54,431 nt of DNA from Eikenella sp. (GTDB taxonomy: Bacteria; Pseudomonadota; Gammaproteobacteria; Burkholderiales; Neisseriaceae), in assembly GCA_030528345.1 (NCBI GenBank), contig JAUMZB010000009.1:1-54431 (forward strand). Reading direction: 5' to 3'. Position numbers and translations under genes: made by a program. This document shows positions 17,983 through 27,464 of this stretch, one piece after another (within the stretch, counting starts at the first letter, position 1; the number at the start of each line of letters is the position of its first letter). Under the pieces are notes generated by a model. That model did no database searches, was not told the origin of the DNA, and saw nothing but the letters and a program-made list of their open reading frames with translations.

Positions 17983-18464
17983 CAACAATCCTTTTCAAAA
18001 AACCATTGCATCCGGCTTTGGCGTGCCGGAGCGATTTTGACCGCCGTATAATCCGGCAGCATGCGGTAGAGCGGCAGCACTCGCTGCCCCAGCCGCACCT
18101 CGCCCTGCATATTGCGCGACACCACCCAGTTGATTTCGGGCAGCCTCACTTCGCTGCTCAAGCCCACATAACCGGGCGGCGCCGTTATCGGGCTACCTGA
18201 AACCGGCACGCCCGCGCCGAAAGCCTGTATATAAGTATGGCGCAGGCGCAGGCTGCCGTTTTCCAGCACGTAAGCTTCCTGCCAATACTGCTTTTCTACC
18301 GAGTGGCGCCACTTCAAAACAAACTCCGGGTGCGGCCACACACAGCGCAGCGCCTCTGCTTGCAGCAGGATTTTCTCCTGCGGCTGCCACACAAGCCACA
18401 GACAGAAACAAGGCGCAAGCAAAGCTGCGCCTTGTCCTACCTTTTTCAGGTAGCCTGTCGGCAT
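17982..18464 (-). CDS. DUF1850 protein, TAXI-TRAP accessory
   Basis: Protein of 160 residues with an N-terminal hydrophobic helix (about 10-30) that may be a signal or anchor, then a small domain with PHPEFVLKWRHSVEKQYWQEAYVLENGSL and RHTYIQAFGAGVPVSG, the recognisable DUF1850 pattern. DUF1850 genes are frequent partners of TAXI-type TRAP transporters, but their role is not established. The start codon directly abuts the stop of the binding-protein gene (TAAATG) without a clear ribosome site, so translation is probably coupled. The first residues (MPTGYLKK) are encoded by an uptake sequence. Confidence 0.82.
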   Translation of the reverse strand: MPTGYLKKVGQGAALLAPCFCLWLVWQPQEKILLQAEALRCVWPHPEFVLKWRHSVEKQYWQEAYVLENGSLRLRHTYIQAFGAGVPVSGSPITAPPGYVGLSSEVRLPEINWVVSRNMQGEVRLGQRVLPLYRMLPDYTAVKIAPARQSRMQWFFEKDC

Positions 18465-19529
18465 TTATTGGGCGGCTGAGGCGGCCGAAGCCGGTGCGGC
18501 ATCGGAAGCGGCGGGAGCGGCCGCAGCGTTCACCTCGTCATAATAGCGTTTGGCACCGGCATGCAGGGGCGCGACCAAACCTTTCTGCGCACCTTCGATG
18601 CTGATGCCTTTGGCTGCCTGATGGGCGGTTTGCAGCTTGTCCAAGTTTTCAAACAGCGCTTTGGTGAGCTGGTAAACGTCTTCTTCGCTCATGTCTTTGC
18701 GCACCACCAAGGCATTGAAAATAGCGGCGGTGGGGATGTCTTCCGCGTTATTGTACGTGCCTTTCGGAATCGGCATGGCGTTGAAGAACGGGGTGGTTTG
18801 GGCAATCTCCGCCAGTTTGTCGGCCGGCACGGCCACCAATTGCAGGTCGAAGCCTTGTTGCAGTTCCATCAGAGAAGAGTTGGGCAGGCCGCTGGTGAGG
18901 AAGGCCGCATCCAGCTTGCCGGCTTTCAAGGCATCCGCCGCTTCGGCATAGCCCAAGTAATCCGCTTTGATGTCGGTGTAGTTGATGCCGAAACCGTTCA
19001 GCAGGGAACGGGTGGCCAGCTCAACGCCGGAACCTTGTGCGCCCACGGCCACCCGTTTGCCGCGCAAGTCTTCAATCGATTTGATGCCGGAAGAGGCGGA
19101 AGTCACGATTTGCACATAGTTGGGGTACAGGGCGGCGATTTGCTCCACGTTATCCACTTTGCGGCTGAAGCTGCCTTGGCCTTTTACCGCATCGCTCAAG
19201 GCATCGCTCATCACAAAAGCCATTTCCAGTTTGTTTTGTGCCAAGAGGTTCAGGTTTTCGACAGATGCGCCGGTGGTTTGGGTTTTGGCGTTCACGCCGA
19301 ATTTTTGGGCATACAGCTCGCTCAAGGCGGTGCCGATGATGTTGTAGGGGCCGGAAGCGCCGCCGGTGCCGACGGTCACGAATTTGGTTTGCAGGCCGCT
19401 TTGCGCCGCCTGCTCTTGCCGGGGCGCCGCATCGCTGCCGGCTGCCGGCTTGGCGGTGTTTTCTCCGCCACAAGCTGCCAATGCGGCCGCCAAAGCCAGC
19501 ATAATCAGTTTGGAAGAAGTGTTTTTCAT
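18465..19529 (-). CDS. TAXI family TRAP transporter solute-binding lipoprotein
   Basis: Periplasmic solute receptor of 354 residues. The N-terminus is a lipoprotein signal (lipobox LAAC at about residues 17-20). The mature part has FVTVGTGGASGPYNIIGTALSELYAQKFG and TTGASVENLNLLAQNKLEMAFVMSDALSDA, typical TAXI motifs, and RGKRVAVGAQGSGVELATRSLLNGFG. The C-terminus is a low-complexity Ala/Ser/Pro tail of about 25 residues (from NAAAAPAA). It delivers an unknown ligand, often glutamate or a dicarboxylate in characterised members, to the fused permease encoded two genes downstream. First gene of the operon, divergent from phoH. Confidence 0.93.
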   Translation of the reverse strand: MKNTSSKLIMLALAAALAACGGENTAKPAAGSDAAPRQEQAAQSGLQTKFVTVGTGGASGPYNIIGTALSELYAQKFGVNAKTQTTGASVENLNLLAQNKLEMAFVMSDALSDAVKGQGSFSRKVDNVEQIAALYPNYVQIVTSASSGIKSIEDLRGKRVAVGAQGSGVELATRSLLNGFGINYTDIKADYLGYAEAADALKAGKLDAAFLTSGLPNSSLMELQQGFDLQLVAVPADKLAEIAQTTPFFNAMPIPKGTYNNAEDIPTAAIFNALVVRKDMSEEDVYQLTKALFENLDKLQTAHQAAKGISIEGAQKGLVAPLHAGAKRYYDEVNAAAAPAASDAAPASAASAAQ

Positions 19530-19670
19530 GGCATATCTCCAAAATAAAGTGATGAGAAAGAGAATAGAATGCGCGAGACATCCGCATAGCCGCCAAATTA
19601 ACGGAAATTAACTGCCAGCGCAACTGGCTTTACGGAGTATGGCATTCGGGCAAATTTTTAGCCCTTACCT

Positions 19671-19676
19671 TATAAT
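19671..19676 (+). promoter_or_regulatory. Candidate -10 box for phoH
   Basis: Perfect TATAAT 82 bases before the phoH ATG, without a good -35 at 17 bases. Between it and the gene lies an uptake-sequence variant (AGGCAGCCT, about 19720). Confidence 0.4.
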
Positions 19677-19757
19677 GACTTCCCTCTCGGAGCCCTTTTA
19701 TTACCCGGCCGCCTGCTCAGGCAGCCTACTCTATTTTCCACGGAATCCCCATTATTT

Positions 19758-20756
19758 ATGAGCCATACCGTCCGCCTGCAATTTGAAGACATCGACAATA
19801 CCGTACTGCAACGCCTGTGCGGCCCGCTCGACAGCCACCTCGCCACCCTCGGCCGCGCCCTCGATCTGCAAGTGAGCCGCCGTTTCGAACATTTCACTTT
19901 TTTCGGCGAATCCGCCCATGCCGGCCGCCGTGCCCTCCTGGCGCTGGCCGAACTGGCACAAAGCCGCGATTTGGACGATAACGACATCCGCCTGGCCGCC
20001 GTAGAGGCGCAAACCGCCGACAACGCCTTCCAGCCGCAAACCGATCCCGGCCACCAATACCATTTCCGCACCCGCCGCGGCAACCTCAGCGGCCGCACGC
20101 CGCGTCAAAACGGCTACATCCGCGCCCTGCTCAACCACGATGTGGTGTTCGGCCTCGGTCCGGCCGGCACCGGCAAAACCTATCTGGCGGTGGCCGCCGC
20201 AGTAGATGCCATCGAAAAACACCGGGTCGAGCGCATCGTCTTGGTGCGGCCGGCGGTGGAAGCGGGCGAGAAGCTCGGCTTTCTGCCCGGCGATCTGGCG
20301 CAAAAAGTGGATCCTTATCTGCGCCCGCTTTACGATGCCCTGTACGACCTGATGGGCTTTGACCGCGTCACCAAGCTGCTGGAAAAAGGCCTGATCGAAA
20401 TCGCCCCGCTGGCCTATATGCGCGGCCGCACCCTCAACGGCGCCTATGTGATTCTGGACGAAGCGCAAAACACCACGCCCGAGCAGATGAAGATGTTCCT
20501 CACCCGCATCGGCTTCGGCGCCAAAGCCGTCATTACGGGCGACTTGAGCCAAATCGACCTGCCGCGCAACATCAAATCCGGCCTCAAAGACGCCAAAGAA
20601 AAACTGGCCGGCATCGAAGGGCTGTATTTCCACACCTTCACCAGCGAAGACGTGGTGCGCCACCCGCTGGTGCAGAAAATCGTTGATGCCTACGACGCCG
20701 CCGAAACCGAAGAGCCCGGTCATGAGCACGCCGGCAACCCCAAACTGCCGCGCTGA
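19758..20756 (+). CDS. PhoH-like ATPase
   Basis: Cytoplasmic P-loop protein of 332 residues of the PhoH/YbeZ group. Walker A GPAGTGKT is at 134-141; [54 protein letters not shown] (Walker B) and GDLSQIDLP follow, all diagnostic. The N-terminal ~110 residues resemble the KH-like part of YbeZ. YbeZ usually neighbours the endoribonuclease ybeY and is tied to RNA metabolism; no ybeY is next to it here. The next gene, alkB, starts 33 bases later in the same direction. Confidence 0.93.
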   Translation: MSHTVRLQFEDIDNTVLQRLCGPLDSHLATLGRALDLQVSRRFEHFTFFGESAHAGRRALLALAELAQSRDLDDNDIRLAAVEAQTADNAFQPQTDPGHQYHFRTRRGNLSGRTPRQNGYIRALLNHDVVFGLGPAGTGKTYLAVAAAVDAIEKHRVERIVLVRPAVEAGEKLGFLPGDLAQKVDPYLRPLYDALYDLMGFDRVTKLLEKGLIEIAPLAYMRGRTLNGAYVILDEAQNTTPEQMKMFLTRIGFGAKAVITGDLSQIDLPRNIKSGLKDAKEKLAGIEGLYFHTFTSEDVVRHPLVQKIVDAYDAAETEEPGHEHAGNPKLPR

Positions 20757-20789
20757 TACGCCCTTCCGGCCCAAACCAACCGCCAACGG

Positions 20790-21491
20790 ATGCCCCGAAA
20801 CCGCACTTTCCGCATGATGCCGCCTACTTTGTTCCCCGACCCCGGGCTGCCTGAACACAACCTCCTGCCTTACGACGGTCAAGTCTGCCTCCTCAACAGC
20901 CCGTTTTCCGCCGCCGAAGCCGACCATTGCCTACACAGCCTGTTGCAGGACATCGCTTGGCAGCACGACCAAGTGCGGCTGTACGGCAAAACCGTCACCA
21001 CCGGCCGCCAGACTGCCTGGTACGGCGACAGCGGCCTGCACTACACCTATTCCGGCATCACCCGCAGCACCCGGCCGTGGACGCCGCTGCTGCTCGCAAT
21101 CAAACAGCGCGTTGAAGCACACACCGCCGCCGTCTGCGCCGCCCGTTTCAACAGCTGCCTGCTCAACCTTTATGCCGACGGTCGGCAAGGCATGACCTGG
21201 CACAGTGACGACGAAGCCGGGCTCGACCCGCTTATCGCCTCACTCAGTTTCGGCGCCACCCGCCGCTTCGCCTTCCGCCATAAACGGACACGGGAAAAAC
21301 GCATTCTGCCGCTGGCGCACGGGCAACTGCTGCTGATGTACGGCAGCACCCAGCAGCACTGGCAGCACGCACTGCTGAAAAACACCGGCATCGGCCAACC
21401 CCGCATCAACCTGACTTTCCGCACCATACGCAACTGCCCGGCCCGCCGGACGATACCCGACACAAAAGGCTACCTGAAAACCTTCAGGTAG
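20790..21491 (+). CDS. alkB: Alpha-ketoglutarate-dependent dioxygenase AlkB (nucleic acid dealkylase)
   Basis: Fe(II)/2-oxoglutarate enzyme that removes alkyl groups such as 1-methyladenine and 3-methylcytosine from DNA or RNA by oxidation. Counting from this start (233 residues), the iron ligands are H138 and D140 (WHSDDE) and H193 (QHAL), and the oxoglutarate-binding arginines are R205 and R211 in RINLTFR. A later ATG (20814, MPPTLFPD region) is an equally plausible start; neither has a good Shine-Dalgarno. The C-terminal tail (TKGYLKTFR) and the TAG stop are encoded by the uptake-sequence hairpin that follows, so the tail is probably not conserved. Confidence 0.93.
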   Translation: MPRNRTFRMMPPTLFPDPGLPEHNLLPYDGQVCLLNSPFSAAEADHCLHSLLQDIAWQHDQVRLYGKTVTTGRQTAWYGDSGLHYTYSGITRSTRPWTPLLLAIKQRVEAHTAAVCAARFNSCLLNLYADGRQGMTWHSDDEAGLDPLIASLSFGATRRFAFRHKRTREKRILPLAHGQLLLMYGSTQQHWQHALLKNTGIGQPRINLTFRTIRNCPARRTIPDTKGYLKTFR

Positions 21492-21497
21492 CCTTTC
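21464..21497 (+). terminator. Uptake-sequence hairpin overlapping the end of alkB
   Basis: AAAAGGCTACCTGAA and TTCAGGTAGCCTTT form a 14-bp stem with a 4-base loop. The alkB stop codon (21489-21491) lies inside the right arm, so translating ribosomes reach into the hairpin. Confidence 0.65.
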
Positions 21498-21623
21498 CGG
21501 CTCGGAACGTGCGGCCGGAAAATTGGCGGAGCGGTTTTTGCCCCCAATACCGGCCGCAACACTTTCTGACGACACGCCTAATGGAACATTTGCTTTACGC
21601 TTGCATCATCGCCTTGGCGTAGA

Positions 21624-23393
21624 TCACGCCTTCATGGCTTCCCGCTCCCGCTCCGCCGCCGCCAAAATCTGCAAAATCTCCACAATACCCTGTCCGATCC
21701 GGCGGGCATAGTTGATGTCGTTCATCAGAGAAGACGTCTGCCAACCGCCGATTTTGCCGCTGCGCAGCTTCACCAACACCCGGGCACGGAAGGTTTCCAA
21801 ACCCTCCGTATGGGCCGCCAGCTTCTCCATCCGCTCCGCACGTTCCGCAGACAGCGGCGGCAGGGCGTTGATTTCGCGGAACAGGCGCAGGGTTTTAAAC
21901 AAATGCTTGCGCAGGCGGAGATAGTCTTTGAATACCGGCGCATCGGGCTGTTGCAGATACTGCTGCATATTCTTCTGCAGGTGCTTGCTTTCTTTAACAA
22001 TTTCCACCATCTGCCAAGCCGCCTCATGAGCCGTGGCCAGCCGCAGCTGCTGGCTCTCGCCTTCGATATCGGTTTTGCCCGTAAAGTCCAGCAATTCGCT
22101 GTACAGCGGCTTGATTTGGCTTTCGTAATACGCCTGCGCATTCAACTGCAGCGGCGGCTGGGGCGGCGGCAGTTCCGCCCCGTCCTCTTCCCGGTACAGG
22201 CGCGCCACCGGAATAAACAGCACGTGGCAGATCACCTCCATGCCCAGGGTATTCAAATGGCCCACCTCTTGAAACACCGCCCGCACGGCGGTATCGCCTG
22301 AACGCAGCATATTGTCGTTCAGGTAGCGTGCCCGTACCGGCGTGCTGTTTTCCGGCAGCAGGCTGGTTTCCGCCTTTTCAGGCAGCCATTGCAGCAGTTT
22401 GTCGGCCAGGCGCTGCTGCAGCTTCCAGAAAACGGCCAAACCCAAGCCGTTGAACAGCGTATGGAACAATGCCAGCTGCAGCAGATTGCCCATGCCCGTC
22501 CAATCGGCCAAACCGATGACCAGCCGGCTCAAAGGCCACCACAGAATCAGCGACAGCACGGCCGTTACCACGTTGAACACCAAATGTGCCAAAGCCAAAC
22601 GCTGGCCGCTGCGGTCGCTGCCGAGCATGCCCACAAACGCGGTCGATACGCTGCTGCCCACATTCGAGCCGATGGCAATCGCAAAACCCTGCGTCACGCT
22701 GATCTGGCCGCCGGCCAAGGCCGCCAAGGTAAGAATCAGCGTGGCGTGCGAAGACTGCAGCACGATGGTCAGCAAAAGACCGATGCCGCAGAAAATGGCG
22801 ATTTCGGCCACGCCGTTGAAACGCAGCGAAGCAAAGTCCACCTGCCCGCCCAATGCCTGAAAGCCGTCTTTAATCGCATCAATGCCTAAGAAAATCAGCG
22901 AAATGCCCACCAACACCCGGCCGACCGCCTTGGTTTTGTTGTTGAAGAAACTGGCCAAAATGCCGAATACCAGCATGGGCACCGCTATCGGGCTCAGGCT
23001 GATGCTTTGTCCGGCCAGCGCCAACAGCCAAATGCCGCTGGTGGCGCCGAGATTGGTGCCCAAAATAATCGCAATACCGCCGGCCAATGTAATCAGACCC
23101 GTGCTCAGGAAAGCGATGGTGAGCAAAGACACCAAGGTGCTGGACTGCAGCACGAAAGTGGCGCCCACGCCGAACAGCAAGCCCTTGCCGGCGGTGGCCG
23201 TGCTTTTGGCCATCAGGCGCTCCAGGGTGCCGCCGGCGGCATTGTGCAGACCCTCTTCGATACACTGCATCCCGAATAGAAACAAAGCCAAGCCGTAGCA
23301 GAGCTTCAGCCAGGCGGTGCTGTACCAGAAAGAAGCGGCCAAAACGGCCAGCAACACGAGCGAAAACAGGGTTTTTAAAGGCAGTTTTTTCAT
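21624..23393 (-). CDS. Na+/phosphate cotransporter family protein (NptA/YjbB-like)
   Basis: Inner-membrane protein of 589 residues. The first ~340 residues contain the two inverted QSS repeats of Na/Pi cotransporters (GATFVLQSSTLVSLLTIAFLSTG and LTIVLQSSHATLILTLAALAGG). The C-terminal ~230 residues (from about 350) form a cytoplasmic helical PhoU-like region, as in E. coli YjbB, which exports phosphate. The N-terminus has a short hydrophobic stretch. It stands alone between alkB and maoC-like genes on the opposite strand to alkB, with no pst or pho genes nearby. Direction of transport cannot be inferred with certainty. Confidence 0.9.
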   Translation of the reverse strand: MKKLPLKTLFSLVLLAVLAASFWYSTAWLKLCYGLALFLFGMQCIEEGLHNAAGGTLERLMAKSTATAGKGLLFGVGATFVLQSSTLVSLLTIAFLSTGLITLAGGIAIILGTNLGATSGIWLLALAGQSISLSPIAVPMLVFGILASFFNNKTKAVGRVLVGISLIFLGIDAIKDGFQALGGQVDFASLRFNGVAEIAIFCGIGLLLTIVLQSSHATLILTLAALAGGQISVTQGFAIAIGSNVGSSVSTAFVGMLGSDRSGQRLALAHLVFNVVTAVLSLILWWPLSRLVIGLADWTGMGNLLQLALFHTLFNGLGLAVFWKLQQRLADKLLQWLPEKAETSLLPENSTPVRARYLNDNMLRSGDTAVRAVFQEVGHLNTLGMEVICHVLFIPVARLYREEDGAELPPPQPPLQLNAQAYYESQIKPLYSELLDFTGKTDIEGESQQLRLATAHEAAWQMVEIVKESKHLQKNMQQYLQQPDAPVFKDYLRLRKHLFKTLRLFREINALPPLSAERAERMEKLAAHTEGLETFRARVLVKLRSGKIGGWQTSSLMNDINYARRIGQGIVEILQILAAAEREREAMKA

Positions 23394-23540
23394 AGCGATA
23401 CAGGGAAAGTGAGAACGGGCTGTTCTGTCCGCAAATAGAACAGAACGCGTCGGATTATAGCCTGTCTTGAGCGTCTTACCTAGACAGCACGCCCCTTGCC
23501 CGCCGTGGCCGCCGAACGGCCCGGCCCGGCCTCAAAAACA

Positions 23541-23595
23541 ATCGGGCTACCTGAAAGACCGGCTGCAACACAGGCCTGTTTTCAGGTAGCCCGAT
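23541..23595 (-). terminator. Uptake-sequence hairpin behind the MaoC-family gene
   Basis: ATCGGGCTACCTGAAA (23541-23556) and TTTTCAGGTAGCCCGAT (23579-23595) form a 16-bp stem; the pairing extends beyond the uptake sequence (ATCGG/CCGAT). It lies just after the MaoC gene stop on the minus strand. Confidence 0.65.
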
Positions 23596-23613
23596 GGACT
23601 GCCGGCTAAAACA

Positions 23614-24090
23614 TCAAGCCATCTTCACGGCCGGCACCGCAATCGCGGCGCGGCTGATTTTCTCTTGTGAGGGCAGCACATTGGCTTGGCCGGTGAGGAT
23701 TTTATCGCCGTTTTGGTTCACCACCACGGTCTCCAGCGCCACCCGTTTTTTTTCTTCGTCGCGCGACACCACGGTCAGGGTGACGGTTAAGGTGTCGCCG
23801 ATGTACACCGGGCGGCGGAACTGCAAATCCTGCCCCAGATAAATCGTGCCCATGCCGGGGAAACGGGTGCCGATGACGGCGGAAATCAGGCCGGCGGTAA
23901 ACATACCGTGCGCAATCGGCTTTTTAAACATGGTGCCGGCGGCGTATTCGGCATCCAAATGCGCCGGATTGGTATCGTGGGAAACCGCCGCATACAACAC
24001 CACATCTTCCTCGCTTACCGTGCGGCTTTGGCTGTAGCTTTGGCCGATGGTCAGTTCGTCAAACGTAAAATTACTGATGATGTCGCTCAT
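23614..24090 (-). CDS. MaoC-family (R)-specific enoyl-CoA hydratase/dehydratase
   Basis: Hotdog-fold protein of 158 residues. The MaoC signature is visible: TFDELTIGQSYSQSRTVSEEDVVLYAAVSHDTNPAHLDAEYA, with the Asp/His catalytic pair in SHDTNPAHLD, then FKKPIAHGMFTAGLISAVIGTRFPG. Relatives hydrate trans-2-enoyl-CoA to (R)-3-hydroxyacyl-CoA or act as generic acyl-CoA dehydratases. The start at MSDIISNF has AGGAG 8 bases upstream. No fatty-acid genes are near, so the substrate is open. Single gene bounded by the uptake-sequence hairpin downstream. Confidence 0.88.
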   Translation of the reverse strand: MSDIISNFTFDELTIGQSYSQSRTVSEEDVVLYAAVSHDTNPAHLDAEYAAGTMFKKPIAHGMFTAGLISAVIGTRFPGMGTIYLGQDLQFRRPVYIGDTLTVTLTVVSRDEEKKRVALETVVVNQNGDKILTGQANVLPSQEKISRAAIAVPAVKMA

Positions 24091-24190
24091 GGTGCACTCC
24101 TGACGGGTTGGAAAACAAGTCCCCGCATGTTGCCGCAAAGCCGGCGGTTCGGCAAGCGCAGCGGCTTTCAGGTAGCCTGCCGTTTAAGGC

Positions 24191-24196
24191 TATAAT
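24191..24196 (+). promoter_or_regulatory. Candidate -10 box for tex
   Basis: Perfect TATAAT 31 bases before the tex ATG; no convincing -35 at the usual distance. Confidence 0.45.
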
Positions 24197-24226
24197 CCGC
24201 CCTTATTTCTGAATCAAGCAAACACC

Positions 24227-26506
24227 ATGAACCTCATTGCCACCCTCGCCGCCGAACTCAACGCCGCCGCCGCCCAAATCCAAGCCGCCGTCGAACTGCT
24301 TGACGACGGAGCCACCGTACCCTTTATCGCCCGCTACCGCAAAGAAGTTACCGGCGGACTGGACGACACCCAACTGCGCCATCTCGCCGAACGCCTGCAA
24401 TACCTGCGCGAATTGGCAGAGCGCAAGCAAACCGTTTTAAAAAGCATTGAAGAACAAGGCAAACTCACACCCGAGCTGCAGACGGCCATCGAAGCAGCCG
24501 ACAACAAAACCGCGCTCGAAGACCTCTATCTGCCCTACAAACCCAAACGCCGCACCAAAGCCCAAATTGCCCGCGAAAACGGTTTGCAGCCTTTGGCGGA
24601 ATTGTTATTGCAGAGGCCGTCTGAACACCCTGAAATTGCCGCCGAAGGCTACCTGAACGAGCAAGTGCCCGACACCAAAGCCGCACTAGACGGCGCGCGC
24701 GCCATTCTGATGGAACAGTTCGCCGAAGATGCCGAACTGCTCGGCAACTTGCGCGAAAAACTGTGGAACGAAGCCGAAATCCACGCCCAAGTGGTTGCCG
24801 GACAAGAAGATACCGGCGAAAAATTCAAAGACTATTTCGACCACCGCGAACCCGTCCGCACCATGCCCGGCCACCGCGCGCTGGCCGTATTGCGCGGCCG
24901 CAACGAAGGCGTGCTGCAAGTCGCCCTCAAATACCAGCCCGACGAAACCCCGATCACCGAGCAGAGCGAATACGAAAAAATCATCGCCAAACATTTCGGC
25001 ATCGCCGATCAAGGCCGCCCCGCCGATCGGTGGCTGCGCGACACCGTGCGCCTCACTTGGCGTGCCAAAATCTTCCTTTCCTTGGAATTGGAAGCCTTAG
25101 GCCGTCTGAAAGAAAGTGCCGATACCGATGCCATCAACGTATTCGCCCGCAACCTCAAAGACCTGCTGCTGGCCGCCCCCGCCGGCCGCCTGCCCACGCT
25201 CGGTCTCGACCCCGGCTACCGCACCGGCATCAAATGCGCCGCCGTCAGCGATACCGGCAAACTGCTCGATACCGCCGTTGTCTATCTGCACCAAGAAAGC
25301 AACGCCTTAGCCGCGCTCGCCCGCCTGATTAAACAGCACTGCGTGAAACTGATTGCCATCGGCAACGGCACCGCCAGCCGCGAAACCGACAAACTCGCCG
25401 CCGAACTCGTGCGCGGCCTGCCCGAATACGGCCTGCACAAAATCGTGGTTTCCGAAGCCGGCGCATCGGTGTATTCCGCTTCCGAACTGGCCGCCAAAGA
25501 GTTCCCCGAATTAGACGTTTCCCTGCGCGGTGCCGTTTCCATCGCCCGCCGCCTGCAAGACCCGCTGGCCGAACTGGTGAAAATCGACCCCAAATCCATC
25601 GGCGTCGGCCAATACCAGCACGATGTCAACCAAAGCCAACTCGCCAAATCACTGGATGCCGTGGTCGAAGACTGCGTAAACGCCGTGGGCGTAGATGTCA
25701 ACACCGCTTCCGCCCCCCTGCTCGCGCGCATTTCCGGCCTCAACAGCACGCTTGCGCAAAACATCGTTGCCTACCGAGACGAAAACGGCGCCTTCGACAG
25801 CCGCAAAAAACTCCTCAAAGTACCGCGCCTCGGCGAAAAAACCTACGAGCAGGCCGCAGGCTTCTTGCGCATCAACGGCGGCCAAGAACCGCTGGACGCA
25901 TCCGCCGTCCACCCCGAAGCCTACCCCATCGTCGCCCAAATGCTGGAAGACCTGCACATCAAAGCCGCCGATCTCATCGGCAACCGCGAAAAAATCAAAC
26001 AAATCAAGCCCACCAGCTACACCACCGAGCAATTCGGCCTGCCCACCGTCATGGACATCCTCGCCGAACTCGAAAAACCCGGCCGCGACCCGCGCGGCGA
26101 ATTTCAGACGGCCACCTTTGCCGAAGGCATCAACGAAATCAGCGATTTAAAAGTCGGCATGATTTTGGAAGGCGTAGTGAGCAACGTCGCCAACTTCGGC
26201 GCATTCGTCGACATCGGCGTCCACCAAGACGGCCTCGTCCACATCTCCGCCTTATCCAATAAATTCGTCCAAGACCCGCGCGAAGTAGTGAAAGCCGGCG
26301 ATGTGGTCAAAGTGAAAGTTTTAGAAGTTGATGCCGCCCGCAAACGCATCGCCCTAACCATGCGCTTGGATGATGAGGCAGGCAGCGGCAGGCTACCTGA
26401 AAACGGACGCGGCAAGCACCGTTCAGGCAGCCTGCAACCCAAACGGCAGGAAAAACCGATGGGCAATACCGCCATGGCCGATGCGTTTGCCAAGTTGAAA
26501 AAGTAA
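24227..26506 (+). CDS. tex: RNA-binding transcription accessory protein Tex
   Basis: Protein of 759 residues of the Tex/Spt6-core family, which binds nucleic acid and associates with transcription and stress tolerance. Domain order: N-terminal Tex helical region ([15 protein letters not shown] near 30), YqgF-like RNase H fold around 325-450 ([16 protein letters not shown]), helix-hairpin-helix region about 480-560 ([16 protein letters not shown]), and S1 domain about 640-720 ([32 protein letters not shown]). The tail contains an uptake sequence. Three Neisseria-type uptake sequences (24614, 25099, 26103) sit next to Eikenella-type ones (about 24648 and 26391), suggesting a mosaic origin. Confidence 0.96.
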   Translation: MNLIATLAAELNAAAAQIQAAVELLDDGATVPFIARYRKEVTGGLDDTQLRHLAERLQYLRELAERKQTVLKSIEEQGKLTPELQTAIEAADNKTALEDLYLPYKPKRRTKAQIARENGLQPLAELLLQRPSEHPEIAAEGYLNEQVPDTKAALDGARAILMEQFAEDAELLGNLREKLWNEAEIHAQVVAGQEDTGEKFKDYFDHREPVRTMPGHRALAVLRGRNEGVLQVALKYQPDETPITEQSEYEKIIAKHFGIADQGRPADRWLRDTVRLTWRAKIFLSLELEALGRLKESADTDAINVFARNLKDLLLAAPAGRLPTLGLDPGYRTGIKCAAVSDTGKLLDTAVVYLHQESNALAALARLIKQHCVKLIAIGNGTASRETDKLAAELVRGLPEYGLHKIVVSEAGASVYSASELAAKEFPELDVSLRGAVSIARRLQDPLAELVKIDPKSIGVGQYQHDVNQSQLAKSLDAVVEDCVNAVGVDVNTASAPLLARISGLNSTLAQNIVAYRDENGAFDSRKKLLKVPRLGEKTYEQAAGFLRINGGQEPLDASAVHPEAYPIVAQMLEDLHIKAADLIGNREKIKQIKPTSYTTEQFGLPTVMDILAELEKPGRDPRGEFQTATFAEGINEISDLKVGMILEGVVSNVANFGAFVDIGVHQDGLVHISALSNKFVQDPREVVKAGDVVKVKVLEVDAARKRIALTMRLDDEAGSGRLPENGRGKHRSGSLQPKRQEKPMGNTAMADAFAKLKK
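24614..24625 (+). repeat. Neisseria-type uptake sequence (AG-DUS) in tex
   Basis: Exact AGGCCGTCTGAA, the uptake sequence of the genus Neisseria, inside a gene of a genome otherwise dominated by the Eikenella dialect. Confidence 0.9.
25099..25110 (+). repeat. Neisseria-type uptake sequence (AG-DUS) in tex
   Basis: Second exact AGGCCGTCTGAA within tex, coding for G-R-L-K. Confidence 0.9.
26103..26114 (-). repeat. Neisseria-type uptake sequence (core) in tex
   Basis: TTCAGACGGCCA: the 10-base core GCCGTCTGAA on the minus strand with one changed flanking base. Confidence 0.85.
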
Positions 26507-26540
26507 TTTTCATCAATACGATATTGCCAAGGTGCTCAAG

Positions 26541-27437
26541 ATGGGAAAATCCAGCCAGCCTCAGAAAATTGTTGAATTTTTACAAGCCAATCCGCTACGG
26601 AAATTCACGGCACGCCAAATTGCCCAAGCCATTACGGAACAATATCCGCATGACTATCAAAATAAAAAATCTAAATTTGCTGATGAAAAAGCATTTATCC
26701 AACAAGTCGTGTCGGAAATCGGTTCACACAAAGGCGCTGTACTGAAATTATGTCCCGCCATCCGTATGCAGGACAAACCACGCCCGCGTTTGTTTTGGTT
26801 TGATCCAAGCCACCAACAAGATAATGGATTGGTCGTGGATGAATCCGCCTATGCCGCCTCGGAGCAAGACCTGTATCCTTTGATGATGCGTTTTTTGTCC
26901 TCGAATTTAGGTTTATACGGTTTGCGAATTGACGAAAAGCGCTCCAAAAACAATCGTGGTAGCAGAGGCAACCATTGGTTGCATCCGGATATTGTTGCGA
27001 TGCAGGCGTTGGATAAAGCATGGCAGCACGACGTGCGCCAATGCGCCCAATCGGGCGCGGGGCAGCATGTGCTGTTGTGGTCGTTTGAAGTGAAGCGGGA
27101 GCTCAATGGCAGTAATGTGCGGGAAAGCTTTTTTCAGGCAGTCAGTAATTCTGGTTGGGCCAACGAGGGATATCTGGTCACCACCGCAATTGTCGGTGAA
27201 CATACCGAACAGGAGCTGCGCATTTTGTCAGCCTTGCACGGCATTGGCGTGATCATTTTGAATACCCAAGAATGGAACGACAGCGAGATTTGGCTGCCAG
27301 CCAAGCGCAAAGAACAAATTGACTGGCAGTCGGTCAATCGCATTGTGGAACAAAATACCGATTTCCAAACATTTATTGAGTATGTGGCCATTTATTTTCA
27401 ATCGGGAAAAATCGTTGAAAACAATTGGAATCAATGA
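26541..27437 (+). CDS. HrgA-like (COG2958) protein with winged-helix-like N-terminus and PD-(D/E)xK-like signature
   Basis: Protein of 298 residues resembling the HrgA/COG2958 group, in Helicobacter known as the gene that replaces a restriction endonuclease. Residues 7-60 look like a HARE-HTH-type winged helix (IVEFLQANPLRKFTARQIAQAI). The second half has a possible nuclease core: HPD (148-150), then a strand with FEVK (E183, K185) and a following glutamine in ESFFQAVSNSGW. The ATG at 26541 is preferred; a GTG at 26532 is in frame. The DNA is clearly less GC-rich than its neighbours and follows tex by 34 bases; the next gene is a truncated rhuM. Family call moderately sure, nuclease activity inferred. 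Confidence 0.75.
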   Translation: MGKSSQPQKIVEFLQANPLRKFTARQIAQAITEQYPHDYQNKKSKFADEKAFIQQVVSEIGSHKGAVLKLCPAIRMQDKPRPRLFWFDPSHQQDNGLVVDESAYAASEQDLYPLMMRFLSSNLGLYGLRIDEKRSKNNRGSRGNHWLHPDIVAMQALDKAWQHDVRQCAQSGAGQHVLLWSFEVKRELNGSNVRESFFQAVSNSGWANEGYLVTTAIVGEHTEQELRILSALHGIGVIILNTQEWNDSEIWLPAKRKEQIDWQSVNRIVEQNTDFQTFIEYVAIYFQSGKIVENNWNQ

Positions 27438-27464
27438 TGAGGCCGTCTATAAAAGGAAAAATAC

